A DNA stretch of 51,180 nucleotides, from contig JANOAR010000078.1 in NCBI GenBank assembly GCA_031411235.1, positions 1 through 51,180 on the forward strand, written 5' to 3'. This document shows, one piece after another, positions 1 to 7,972 of the stretch. This stretch comes from JANOAR01 sp031411235. GTDB lineage: Bacteria; Verrucomicrobiota; Verrucomicrobiia; Verrucomicrobiales; Verrucomicrobiaceae. The notes under the pieces were generated by a model. That model worked only from the letters and a program-made list of their open reading frames with translations, searched no databases and had not been told where the DNA came from. Position numbers and translations under genes: made by a program. Position 1 is the first letter of the stretch. Each line of letters begins with the position of its first letter.

Positions 1-341
1 CCTCCTTGCCACGGTAGCGCCAGCCGCAGGCATCGCTGGGAGCGGGGCTCTACGGGCCACTGTACCAAGCATCGCTAGGATTCGCCCAGCCCTGTTGCAC
101 GGCGTACCCAGGGCGTTGCCCTGGGCTGGTATATCCCGCCCTTTCAGGGCTTCCGAAGCCTTGCTCTCGCTATCGTGTCGAGGGCGACGGGCTGGTATAT
201 CCCGCCCTTTGCTTCGCTTTGCTCACCCTTCGGGCAGCGGCGCTGGCTGTCTCGCTGCGCTTCGGCTCAGGGCTGCGGAGGCTGGCTGCGCCAGCAGCGA
301 CATGACGCAGGCATTTGCAAACACACCCGGCCTACATGCCC
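1..341. other. Repeat-rich non-coding leader region
   Basis: No credible gene is seen in these 341 bases. The stretch holds a perfect 8-bp stem (107-114 with 118-125, loop gtt) inside a GC-rich run, and a 22-bp direct repeat detailed separately. Short open frames exist on the plus strand, but they are Ala/Arg/Ser-rich, lack homology I recognise and run through the repeats. The composition resembles the dispersed intergenic repeats common in Verrucomicrobiota and Planctomycetota genomes. That family assignment is an impression, not a match. Confidence 0.6.
123..210. repeat. 22-bp direct repeat pair, 66 bp apart
   Basis: The sequence GGGCTGGTATATCCCGCC followed by CTTT occurs at 123-144 and again, identical, at 189-210. 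The two copies lie in non-coding DNA just beyond the 3' end of the DUF1501 gene. They may be members of a dispersed repeat family; no function is visible. Confidence 0.75.
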
Positions 342-1763
342 TCACCCAATCACTTCGCGCACGACGTGGCCATGCACGTCGGTGAGGCGGAAGTCGCGGC
401 CTGCGTAGCGGTAGGTGAGGCGCTCGTGATCCATGCCGAGCTGGTGCAGGATGGTCGCGTGCAGGTCGTGCATGTGGACTTTATCCACCACGGCTTTGTG
501 GCCGAATTCATCCGTCTCGCCGTGGGCGTGGCCGGGCTTGAAGCCGCCGCCCGCGCACCACACGGTGAAGCCGCCGGGGTTGTGATCGCGCCCGGTGCCA
601 TTCTTTTCCGAGTAGGGCGTGCGGCCAAACTCGCCGCCCCACCAGACGATGGTGTCCTCCAACAAGCCACGTTGTTTCAAATCCTGCACGAGTGCCCAGA
701 CGGGCTTGTCCACATTGGCCGCGTGCTCGGCGTGTTTGGGCAGGTTGCTGTGCTGATCCCAGGCGGGGTTGTTGCTGTTGTCGCTGTAGTTCACCTGGAT
801 GTAGCGCGTACCTGCCTCGGCGAGGCGACGGGCCATGAGGCACTGGCGGCCAAAGTTGTCGGTGGGCTTCTCATTGATGCCATACATCTTCAGGGTGGCT
901 TCGCTCTCTTGGCTGATGTCGAGAGCCTCGGGCGCGTTGTGCTGGAGTCTCCAGGCGAGTTCGTAGCTATTGATGACGGCTTCAAATTCCGCGTCGTTGC
1001 CTGTGGGGGCGGTGCGCAGGAGTTGCTCTTGGTTGATGGAGCGCAGGAACTCAAACTGACGCTGCTGCTGGGCGGATGAGCTTAATGAGTTGTGCAGGTT
1101 TTTGATCGTCGCCTCGGACGCTGGCTGGCCTGCCCGACCGAGCGGTGTGCCCTGGAAAACGGGGGGCAGAAAGGCGGTGCCGTAGTTGCGCGGGCCACCG
1201 TTGCCGAGGCTGGGGCTGAGCGTGACGAAGGCGGGCAGGTTATCATTCTCCGTGCCCAACCCGTAGCTGACCCACGCGCCCATGCTGGGCCGGATGAAGC
1301 TGGTGGAGCCGGTGTGGAGAAACAGCGTCGCGGGGCCGTGGGCCACGCCCTCGGTGTGCATGGAGTGGATGAAGCAGAGGTCATCCACCATGCTCGACAT
1401 GTGGGGGAAAAGGTTGGAGCCCCAGCGCCCGCTCTCGCCATGCTGCTGGAAATCCCAGAGCGGCTTCATCACGCGCTGCGGGGCGCCCATGCCTGTGCGA
1501 GCGACCGCGCGTGCATCATCGAAGTCCATCATCTGCCCATCCAGGCGGTCGAGCTTCGGCTTGTAGTCAAAGGAGTCCACATGGCTGACCCCGCCGGCCA
1601 TGAAGAGGAAGATCACGCGCTTCGCCTTGGCCGTGTGCGGCGTGCGATGCGGTGCCAGCGGTGACGAGGCCGCCTGTGCCGCGATGGCTTGCAGGGCGAG
1701 CGAGCCAAAGCCACAGGCGGTGGTTTGCAGAGCGCGGCGGCGAGTGAAGGGAGGAGGAAGCAT
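342..1763 (-). CDS. DUF1501 family exported protein (Tat signal)
   Basis: A 473-residue protein of the DUF1501 family, which sits in the alkaline phosphatase/sulfatase fold class and is very abundant in Verrucomicrobiota and Planctomycetota; its biochemical role is not established. The chosen ATG at 1763 gives an N-terminus MLPPPFTRRRALQTTACGFG, a twin-arginine signal followed by a small hydrophobic stretch, so Tat export is predicted. Upstream in-frame codons would add a low-complexity leader and are rejected. Visible family segments include VIFLFMAGGVSHVDSFDYKP near the N-terminus, WGGEFGRTPYSE and GRDHNPGGFTVWCAGGG in the C-terminal third, and NRGH-type ending replaced by YAGRDFRLTDVHG. 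In other genomes DUF1501 genes often sit beside a DUF1553 or DUF1549 partner; none is next to this one. It is divergent from the glycosyltransferase starting at 1970. Confidence 0.9.
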   Translation of the reverse strand: MLPPPFTRRRALQTTACGFGSLALQAIAAQAASSPLAPHRTPHTAKAKRVIFLFMAGGVSHVDSFDYKPKLDRLDGQMMDFDDARAVARTGMGAPQRVMKPLWDFQQHGESGRWGSNLFPHMSSMVDDLCFIHSMHTEGVAHGPATLFLHTGSTSFIRPSMGAWVSYGLGTENDNLPAFVTLSPSLGNGGPRNYGTAFLPPVFQGTPLGRAGQPASEATIKNLHNSLSSSAQQQRQFEFLRSINQEQLLRTAPTGNDAEFEAVINSYELAWRLQHNAPEALDISQESEATLKMYGINEKPTDNFGRQCLMARRLAEAGTRYIQVNYSDNSNNPAWDQHSNLPKHAEHAANVDKPVWALVQDLKQRGLLEDTIVWWGGEFGRTPYSEKNGTGRDHNPGGFTVWCAGGGFKPGHAHGETDEFGHKAVVDKVHMHDLHATILHQLGMDHERLTYRYAGRDFRLTDVHGHVVREVIG

Positions 1764-1790
1764 GGGGGAGGAACGGAGCGTGGAGCGGAG

Positions 1791-1946
1791 ATGTTGCGAG
1801 AGGGGAGGAAGATGGGAGATGGGGAGATGGGGAGAAAATATGAGGCTGAAGGCGAAGCATGAGTTGCCATTGTGCTTCCTCGTCTGTTTGTCTCTCCATC
1901 TCATAGTCTCATAGTCTGATAGTCTCCCCTTCTGATGGTCTGACAG
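1791..1946. repeat. Low-complexity purine tract and short tandem repeats in a divergent promoter
   Basis: The 206-bp gap between the divergent DUF1501 and GT39 genes is dominated by simple sequence. About 1799-1838 is nearly all purine on the plus strand with repeated 'gggagatgggga' units. From 1895 to 1946 there are imperfect tandem copies of 'tctcatag/tctgatag'. No clear -35/-10 pair stands out. Slippage in these units could vary promoter spacing, which is inference. Confidence 0.6.
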
Positions 1947-1969
1947 TTTCCAATCTCCCCAACTCCCTC

Positions 1970-3532
1970 ATGGATCGCCAACGCTTCCTCATCTCTGCCC
2001 TTGCCTTGCTGACGGTCTTCCGTCTGGCCTTGCTGCCGACGATCGAGCTGAGCCCGGATGAGGCTCTGGCGGTGATGAGTGGGCAGCGGTGGCAAGTTTG
2101 GTATCTGGAGATGGGGCCGCTGGTGCCTTGGTTGGTGCGAGTGAGCACGGCCCTCTTTGGCCACTCGGAGTTTGGTGTGCGGTGCCTGGCTCCGTTGCTG
2201 GTCTTTGCAGCATCGGTCTGTGTTTTTAGGCTCACGCGTGGTATCTTCGATGAAACCATCGCAGCCTGGGCGGTGCTGCTCATGCAGGTGTTGCCGGGGG
2301 TGAATCTCGCGGCCACGACGATGACTTCGGCGACCGTGGGGCTGGCAAGTCTCTGTGGCTTGGTGCTCTCGTTGCGCATCGCCCTTCATCGGGCGCATCA
2401 TTTGCACCCGGCCTGGTGGGTCGCCAGTGGTTGCTTACTGGCGGCAATGCTAGCCGACTGGCGCAATGGTCTTGCCTACCTATGCACGGCGCTGGCGTTG
2501 TGGACAGTGCCTCGCCGCAGGCATCATTTTTTTGACTCCGGCTTCCTCATCATCAGCGGTGGGTTCGCGATTGCTGTGTTGATGTTTGGTGGCTGGAACT
2601 GGCTGAATGACTGGCCCGTGTGGGAGGCGGGCGAGGCAGAGGCCGTATGGATCCTTTTCCCCAATCTACTGCGCTGGATACTCATGGCCTCGCCCGTGAT
2701 GCTGACGCTCATCGTCTGGGCCATCACGCGTGCGATCAAGCGCTGGGCAGTGCTGCCGGAGCACGCGCTGTTGCTCGCCTTCATCCTGCCTTACGCCCTG
2801 CTGGATCTAGGCTGGGGGCCGCTGGAGCGCTGGCCGCACGCGGGCTGGCCGCTATGGATGGTGCTGGGCGGCGTGCTGCTGGCCTACCACATGATGGGCC
2901 GCATCACCATGCCGATGCCGAGCAAGATCGCGCTGCGCACCGCCGCTGTGCTGCTCGCAGGCATACAGTCGATGCTGCTGATGCGCACCGACATGCTGCG
3001 CAGCCTGCACGTCGCGTGGCCCTTCCAACAAGAGCAAACGAAGGAAGAGAAAACCTATGCTGGCTTCCTGCGTGTGGACCCTTCGAGCAACATGATCGGC
3101 TGGCAGCAATGCGCCACCATCGTCCAGGGCGGTGCTGAACTCGCGGTGCAGACGAAGAGCACTCCCTGGTTCATCATTGCCAAAGATTGGCGGCTCGCCG
3201 CAGCGCTGGAGCACTACTTGCCCCTGCATGTGCCGCTGGTGCAGCTCAGTCCCGATACGCCCCGCGTGCAGACGATTCAATCTGCCGAGAGGGATAACCC
3301 ACTCGCCCTCTGGCCGCGCTATGATGAAATGCACGGTCAGCAAGCGGGCAACGCTTTGATGAATGCCCTCTACGTCACCGATGATGAGCATGCTAGCCAG
3401 CCGCCCACAGCGATCCGCCAAGCCTTCGAGAAGTATGAACTCCTCAGCTCAGCCATCATCATGCACGGCGGCTGGCCCGTGCGCTCGATCAAAGTTTTTG
3501 CCTGCTATTACTACAAGCCGCCTGCGATTTGA
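1970..3532 (+). CDS. GT39-like membrane glycosyltransferase
   Basis: A 520-residue integral membrane protein of the ArnT/PMT-like glycosyltransferase 39 class, which transfers a sugar from a polyprenyl-phosphate donor at the outer face of the inner membrane. The N-terminus has a first membrane segment followed at once by TIELSPDEALAV, matching the acidic (D/E) motif of the first periplasmic loop. Many further hydrophobic segments follow to about residue 340, then a soluble C-terminal domain. The product is shorter than typical ArnT. The GT2 gene 113 bp downstream on the same strand is the expected partner that loads sugar onto polyprenyl phosphate, so the two probably form a lipid-linked glycosylation pair. 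The acceptor is unknown. The ATG at 1970 starts directly at the first hydrophobic helix. Confidence 0.85.
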   Translation: MDRQRFLISALALLTVFRLALLPTIELSPDEALAVMSGQRWQVWYLEMGPLVPWLVRVSTALFGHSEFGVRCLAPLLVFAASVCVFRLTRGIFDETIAAWAVLLMQVLPGVNLAATTMTSATVGLASLCGLVLSLRIALHRAHHLHPAWWVASGCLLAAMLADWRNGLAYLCTALALWTVPRRRHHFFDSGFLIISGGFAIAVLMFGGWNWLNDWPVWEAGEAEAVWILFPNLLRWILMASPVMLTLIVWAITRAIKRWAVLPEHALLLAFILPYALLDLGWGPLERWPHAGWPLWMVLGGVLLAYHMMGRITMPMPSKIALRTAAVLLAGIQSMLLMRTDMLRSLHVAWPFQQEQTKEEKTYAGFLRVDPSSNMIGWQQCATIVQGGAELAVQTKSTPWFIIAKDWRLAAALEHYLPLHVPLVQLSPDTPRVQTIQSAERDNPLALWPRYDEMHGQQAGNALMNALYVTDDEHASQPPTAIRQAFEKYELLSSAIIMHGGWPVRSIKVFACYYYKPPAI

Positions 3533-3555
3533 GCGCGGCAGGCAGCAGGCAAAAG

Positions 3556-3576
3556 TTTGAAATCTCAGATTTCAAA
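3556..3576. terminator. Perfect 21-bp palindrome between GT39 and GT2
   Basis: Arms TTTGAAATCT (3556-3565) and AGATTTCAAA (3567-3576) are perfectly complementary around a single C. It lies 24 bp after the GT39 stop. The single-base centre leaves no loop for a stable RNA hairpin and no T-tract follows, so it may be an operator rather than a terminator. The role is uncertain. Confidence 0.4.
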
Positions 3577-3645
3577 GCCCACAGAACGGCATAGTAAACA
3601 CGTTCACTTTTTGCTCCCACCCATTTTATTCTCCCCCCATCCTCC

Positions 3646-4335
3646 ATGCCTGCCCTCTCCATCGTCGTCCCTCTCTACAACGAAGAAGACAACATCGCCA
3701 ACCTTCAGCGCGAGCTGTCCGAAGCCCTCACTGGCCTCGACTATGAGATCGTGCTGGTGGACGACGGCTCCAGCGATAGCACCGTGTCGCGAGTGCAGAC
3801 CAGCGAGCGCGTGCGGCTGCTGTGTTTTGCTAAAAATGCAGGGCAGAGCGCGGCGATGCACGCAGGCATCCATGCGGCCCTGGGCAATGTCATCGTGACC
3901 ATCGACGGTGATTTGCAAAACGATCCCCGCGACATCCCGGCGCTCGTGGCCAAGCTCGACGAAGGCTTCGACCTCGCCTGCGGCTACCGTGCCCATCGCA
4001 AAGACACACCCTTTAAACGCGTGCAGAGTCGCATCGCCAACTACGTGCGCAGCCGCTTCGTCGGCGATGGCGTGCGGGATACGGGCTGCACTTTGAAAGC
4101 CATGCGCCGCGAGTGCCGCGAGGCTTTGCTGCCCTTCAACGGTATGCACCGCTTCATCCCCGCGCTCATCGCGAACTGCGGCTATCGCGTCACTGAAATG
4201 CCTGTGAACCATCGACCACGCACGGCTGGCGTGAGCAAGTATGGCTTCGGCAATCGTGCGCTGCGGGCGACGATGGATATGTTCGGCGTGCGCTGGCTCA
4301 ACAGCCGCCGGGCGCGGTACAGCGTGAAGGCTTAG
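3646..4335 (+). CDS. GT2 glycosyltransferase (polyprenyl-phosphate sugar synthase type)
   Basis: A 229-residue GT-A fold glycosyltransferase of family 2, closest in pattern to dolichyl/undecaprenyl-phosphate sugar transferases such as DPM1 or the catalytic domain of ArnC. Visible motifs are the nucleotide-binding start LSIVVPLYNEEDNI, the acidic pair in EIVLVDDGSSDST, and the DXD-like IDGDLQNDPRDIP, followed by RKDTPFKRVQSRIANYVRSR. There are no C-terminal membrane helices, so it resembles the soluble DPM1-type form. It most likely charges a lipid carrier for the membrane GT39 enzyme just upstream. The sugar nucleotide cannot be read from sequence. Confidence 0.9.
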   Translation: MPALSIVVPLYNEEDNIANLQRELSEALTGLDYEIVLVDDGSSDSTVSRVQTSERVRLLCFAKNAGQSAAMHAGIHAALGNVIVTIDGDLQNDPRDIPALVAKLDEGFDLACGYRAHRKDTPFKRVQSRIANYVRSRFVGDGVRDTGCTLKAMRRECREALLPFNGMHRFIPALIANCGYRVTEMPVNHRPRTAGVSKYGFGNRALRATMDMFGVRWLNSRRARYSVKA

Positions 4336-4384
4336 TGGCACGCGACGCAAGAGGACGCTCACTTTGGCGTTCACAGTCGCCGCT

Positions 4385-6031
4385 ATGATTCACCGACTCC
4401 TCTTTGCCCTGCTCCTCGCTACCGCTTTCGCCCAGCCGCTCCACGCTGCTCCACCGCAAAAGCCGAACATCCTTTTCATGTTCGCCGACGACTGGGGCCG
4501 CTATGCCAGCATCATCGCCGAGATCGAGAAGCACCCTTCGCTCAATCAAGTCATCAAGACGCCCAACATCGACCGCGTCGCTCGCGAAGGTGCCTTCTTC
4601 ACCCGCGCCTTTGTCAATTCCCCCTCCTGCACCCCGTGCCGCAGCGCCTTGATGTCGGGCCGTTACTTTTTCAACTGCGACCGCGCGGCTATTCTCAACG
4701 GTGCCATCTGGGACAGCAACATCCCCAGCTTCCCTTTAACCCTGCAAGCAGAAAGCAACTACCGCCTGGGTAAGAGCTACAAAGTCTGGAGCCCCGGCGA
4801 CCCAGCGGATGCTCCCATTGGCGGGCAAAAGTACGGGTATGAAAAGGCAGGCCGTGATCCCAACAACTTCTCTGAGAGCGTCACCAAACTCGTCGCTGAA
4901 GGCAAGGCCGTCGAAGCCGCACGCGAGAGCATCCTCGACCAAGTGCGTGGCAACTTCGACGCCTTCATGGCTGATGACAAACCCGGCCAGCCCTGGCTCT
5001 ATTTCTTCGGCCCCACCACCACCCATCGCACCTGGATCAAAGGCTCTGGCAAGAAGCTCTGGGGCATCGAGCCAGACGCCTTGAAAGGCAAACTCCCCCC
5101 CTTCCTCCCCGACGTGCCCGAGGTGCGCGAGGACATCGCCGACTACCTCGGCGAAGCCCAAGCCTACGATGCCTACGTCGGCGTGTTATTGGCGAAACTA
5201 GAAGCCACTGGCCAGGCCGAGCGCACCGTCGTCATCGTCAGCGGCGACCACGGGATGCCGGGCGTGCCTCGCGGCAAGTGCAATCTCTACGACCACGGCA
5301 CCGCCGTCAGCCTCGCCATCCGTTGCCCTGGCACCAAGCCTGGGCGCGTCATAGATGACTTCGTCAACATGATGGATATGGCCCCCACGATCATGGAACT
5401 CGGTGGCGCGACGATCCCCGCAGGCGTCAATGGACGCAGCCTTGTCCCCCTGCTCATCTCCGATCAATCTGGCCAAATCGACCCCACTCGCGACTGGGTC
5501 ATCACAGGTCGCGAGCGTCACGTCGCCGGAGCCCGCGAAGGCAATCTGCCCTACCCACACCGCGCCCTACGCACCGCCGACTACCTCTACATTCGCAACT
5601 TCGAGCCCACCCGCTGGCCCCTTGGCTCGCCCGGCGGCGTCTCGCTCACAGGCCCCGAGACACCGCCCACCGCCGAGCTGGAAGACAGCACCTACGCAGC
5701 CTTTAGCGACATGGATGCCAGCCCTACCAAGGCATGGCTCATCGAGCATCGCAGCGAGTCCCAGTGGCAACCGCTCTTCGACTTAGCCTTTGGCAAGCGC
5801 CCTGCCGAAGAACTCTACGACCTGAAAAAAGACCCCAACGAAATGGTCAACCTCGCCGCTGACCCCGCCTACGCCAAGCAACGCGCCAAACTCGCCACGC
5901 AACTCCTCGGCGAGCTAAAACAGGTCGGTGATCCCCGTGTGACGACGAACCCCGTAAAGTTTGAACTCCCCCCCTTCACCGACGCCGGGCAGAAAGGGAA
6001 GGGCAAAGGAAAAGGGAAAGCCAAGGAGTAG
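4385..6031 (+). CDS. Exported sulfatase (formylglycine type)
   Basis: A 548-residue sulfatase that would hydrolyse sulfate esters, probably of polysaccharides, outside the cytoplasm. The ATG at 4385 gives a clean signal peptide MIHRLLFALLLATAFAQPLHA; the open frame extends upstream to a TTG that would only add residues before it. Catalytic features: metal-binding Asp pair in NILFMFADDWGRY (about residues 35-36), and the formylglycine motif C-T-P-C-R at residues 82-86, with Cys82 as the expected modified residue. GDHGMPGVPRGKCNLYDHG supplies further metal and substrate ligands. The C-terminus is a Lys/Gly-rich tail. No sulfatase-maturing enzyme is present in the window. It ends 12 bp before a convergent gene. 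Confidence 0.93.
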   Translation: MIHRLLFALLLATAFAQPLHAAPPQKPNILFMFADDWGRYASIIAEIEKHPSLNQVIKTPNIDRVAREGAFFTRAFVNSPSCTPCRSALMSGRYFFNCDRAAILNGAIWDSNIPSFPLTLQAESNYRLGKSYKVWSPGDPADAPIGGQKYGYEKAGRDPNNFSESVTKLVAEGKAVEAARESILDQVRGNFDAFMADDKPGQPWLYFFGPTTTHRTWIKGSGKKLWGIEPDALKGKLPPFLPDVPEVREDIADYLGEAQAYDAYVGVLLAKLEATGQAERTVVIVSGDHGMPGVPRGKCNLYDHGTAVSLAIRCPGTKPGRVIDDFVNMMDMAPTIMELGGATIPAGVNGRSLVPLLISDQSGQIDPTRDWVITGRERHVAGAREGNLPYPHRALRTADYLYIRNFEPTRWPLGSPGGVSLTGPETPPTAELEDSTYAAFSDMDASPTKAWLIEHRSESQWQPLFDLAFGKRPAEELYDLKKDPNEMVNLAADPAYAKQRAKLATQLLGELKQVGDPRVTTNPVKFELPPFTDAGQKGKGKGKGKAKE

Positions 6032-6043
6032 CAGCGGTATAGC

Positions 6044-6937
6044 CTACACGCCTTTCAGCGTGCCTATATTGACTTGAACCTTTAGCTCCACGTTCTCGGG
6101 CGGCGGGATGTCGCCGGGGTTCCAGAGGAACACGCGCGTGGTGGGCTTCTTTTCCTGGCCGTTGATGATGATCGTCTGCACTTCGAGAACGCGCTGCTCG
6201 CCCTCGGGGATGGGCAGGGGTTTGAGGTGCAGTTTTAGCGGATTCTCACCGCGCACGAGTCCGCCGATGATGAGCTGCTGCACGGCGTCGTCGGCCACGG
6301 TTGGGTAGGTCACAGCATTGAGGGTAGCGGTGACTTCGTAGCCCATCGCTTCGATGCGCAGCGCGGCGACGTAGTCGGGCATACGGCACGCAGCGGGCGT
6401 CGCAGGCACGATGCCAGAGGGGGTAAAGGCTAGCCCTTTGAGGAATTCCAGTTGGCCCGATTGCAATTGTTTTTTTAGCTCGGGAGCGTCCTCAAGGCGA
6501 ATCATGCGCGAGGTGTCAAACTTCCAGCCTGTCTTTTCTTGGTAAAATTTCAAGATCAGCAAAGCCTCAGGCAGATCCTTGGACTCGATGCCGAGTCCAA
6601 TATCCACCCGACCATGATAAACGAGGTGAGCGGTGGGGCCGACGGCTTCGACCTCGATAAGTTTGAGCGGCACAATGTCGGGCGGCTGCATGGGCATATC
6701 GAAAAGCGCATCGGGGTAGCGCAATTTTTGACTGATGATGAGGTTTCGCGCGGTCATCTGCCGATAGAGCGCTGTCGAGCGCGTCCATGTGTCGATACTT
6801 TTTGCGATGATGGCACCGCGCCAATCCAGGTACACACGCTCGAGATTGCCCTGCAAAACAGGGTCGTTGGCGAAGCTTGAGCTTGGGGAGAAGCTGATGA
6901 AGAGGACGAGAAAAAGCAGGCGATGGATGGAATTCAT
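6044..6937 (-). CDS. Exported protein of unknown function
   Basis: A 297-residue predicted exported protein that I do not recognise. The start at 6937 yields MNSIHRLLFLVLFISFSPSSSFA, a convincing signal peptide. The frame extends 48 codons further upstream without looking protein-like. The mature protein begins NDPVLQGNLERVYLDWRGAI, with an early helical region, a beta-rich middle ending GWKFDTSRMIRLEDAPELKK, and a C-terminal segment with a YVAALRIEAMGYEVTATLNA stretch. No catalytic motif is visible. It converges on the sulfatase and diverges from the hydrolase at 7073. Confidence 0.8.
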   Translation of the reverse strand: MNSIHRLLFLVLFISFSPSSSFANDPVLQGNLERVYLDWRGAIIAKSIDTWTRSTALYRQMTARNLIISQKLRYPDALFDMPMQPPDIVPLKLIEVEAVGPTAHLVYHGRVDIGLGIESKDLPEALLILKFYQEKTGWKFDTSRMIRLEDAPELKKQLQSGQLEFLKGLAFTPSGIVPATPAACRMPDYVAALRIEAMGYEVTATLNAVTYPTVADDAVQQLIIGGLVRGENPLKLHLKPLPIPEGEQRVLEVQTIIINGQEKKPTTRVFLWNPGDIPPPENVELKVQVNIGTLKGV

Positions 6938-7072
6938 GAGCGGCACGGCACCCATTTTGTCGCGGAAAAGGCAGTTATGCATCGCAAATCCTTGTGAGAA
7001 TGGGAAAAGTGTTTGCCGCACTCGTCTTTCTGGAGATCGTGCTTCTCCCCATTTTCTCGATTTACTATACCC

Positions 7073-7945
7073 ATGGATCATCCCGCGGCCAGCCTGCCTA
7101 GATCACTCCCCATCGACCGGAATCGGGAGCTGCTCAAGACAGCTCGCGAAGAGGTTTATAAATCCATCAATGGCGTGGAGTTGTCGGTTTATATATGGGG
7201 GCCCGACCCCAGCCAAGCGCCTTCATTCCCCAAGTCGGTCGCGGCGTTCTTCTTTAGCAGTGGCTGGGATAATGGCCAGATCAGCCAGTTTGCACCGCAC
7301 TGCGTGTATTTCGCTTCCCGTGGCATGGTCACGATGGCCTTTGAGTACCGCCTGCATTCAAAGCATGGCACAGGGCCGCATGAAGTGATGGCCGATGTAC
7401 GCAGCGCCCTGCGCTGGATCCGTATGAACGCGGTGGAAATGGGCATCAACCCTGGGAAAATCGTCGGTGTCGGCGGCTCGGGCGGTGCCCATGCCATCAG
7501 CTCCGCTGCCATCCTGGACAGCACCTATGATGAACTGGGGGAACCCACGGAGATAAGCCCTGCACCGAATGCTCTAGCCTTGTTCAATCCTATCTTGGAC
7601 ACGTCGAAGCATGGCTTCGGCATGGATCGCTTCCCCAACGCAGGTGCCGCTAAAGCCGCGAACCTCATTCGCGCCATTCGCCCCGGCTTCCCTCCAATGC
7701 TGGTGATGCACGGCACGGCGGATCGAGTGGTGCCCTTTGCGGGCTCCTACGAGTTCGCCAAGAAGTCATCGAAGAAGAAAAATTTCTGCCGTCTCATTGA
7801 GTTTGAAGGCCAGGGACACGGCTTTTTTAACTTCAATCTCTCGTTCGAGATGTATGAAGCCACGCTGATGTCGATGGATGAGTTCCTCGTCGAGCTAGGC
7901 TTCATCGAGCCCGATCCGAATGCGGGTCTTGGGCAGATTGATTGA
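7073..7945 (+). CDS. Alpha/beta hydrolase (acetyl-esterase/BD-FAE-like)
   Basis: A 290-residue alpha/beta hydrolase of the esterase/lipase class related to carbohydrate acetyl or feruloyl esterases. The nucleophile elbow is GVGGSGGAHA, with Ser136 as catalytic serine. HGTADRVVPF carries the likely acid Asp and GQGHGFFNF the likely catalytic His, in the right order and spacing. The oxyanion region is unusual: SVAAFFFSSGWDNGQ in place of the common HGGG. No signal peptide is seen from the ATG at 7073; the upstream in-frame extension to 7013 lies in promoter DNA. It may deacylate sugars released by exported enzymes, which is inference. Confidence 0.85.
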   Translation: MDHPAASLPRSLPIDRNRELLKTAREEVYKSINGVELSVYIWGPDPSQAPSFPKSVAAFFFSSGWDNGQISQFAPHCVYFASRGMVTMAFEYRLHSKHGTGPHEVMADVRSALRWIRMNAVEMGINPGKIVGVGGSGGAHAISSAAILDSTYDELGEPTEISPAPNALALFNPILDTSKHGFGMDRFPNAGAAKAANLIRAIRPGFPPMLVMHGTADRVVPFAGSYEFAKKSSKKKNFCRLIEFEGQGHGFFNFNLSFEMYEATLMSMDEFLVELGFIEPDPNAGLGQID

Positions 7946-7972
7946 GTGCTGCGCAGCGCTTGTTGCTATGTT

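Noticed and set aside
123..210. Possible CRISPR-like repeat
   Set aside because: Only two copies of the 22-bp unit are present, and there is no further spacer-repeat periodicity or cas gene.
95..408. Short frames in the leader region
   Set aside because: They run through direct repeats and palindromes, and their translations are Arg/Ser/Ala-rich without a family pattern.
315..1079. 254-residue open frame on the plus strand
   Set aside because: It is antisense to the DUF1501 gene and is Val/Ala/Gly-rich, as expected for a shadow of high-GC coding DNA.
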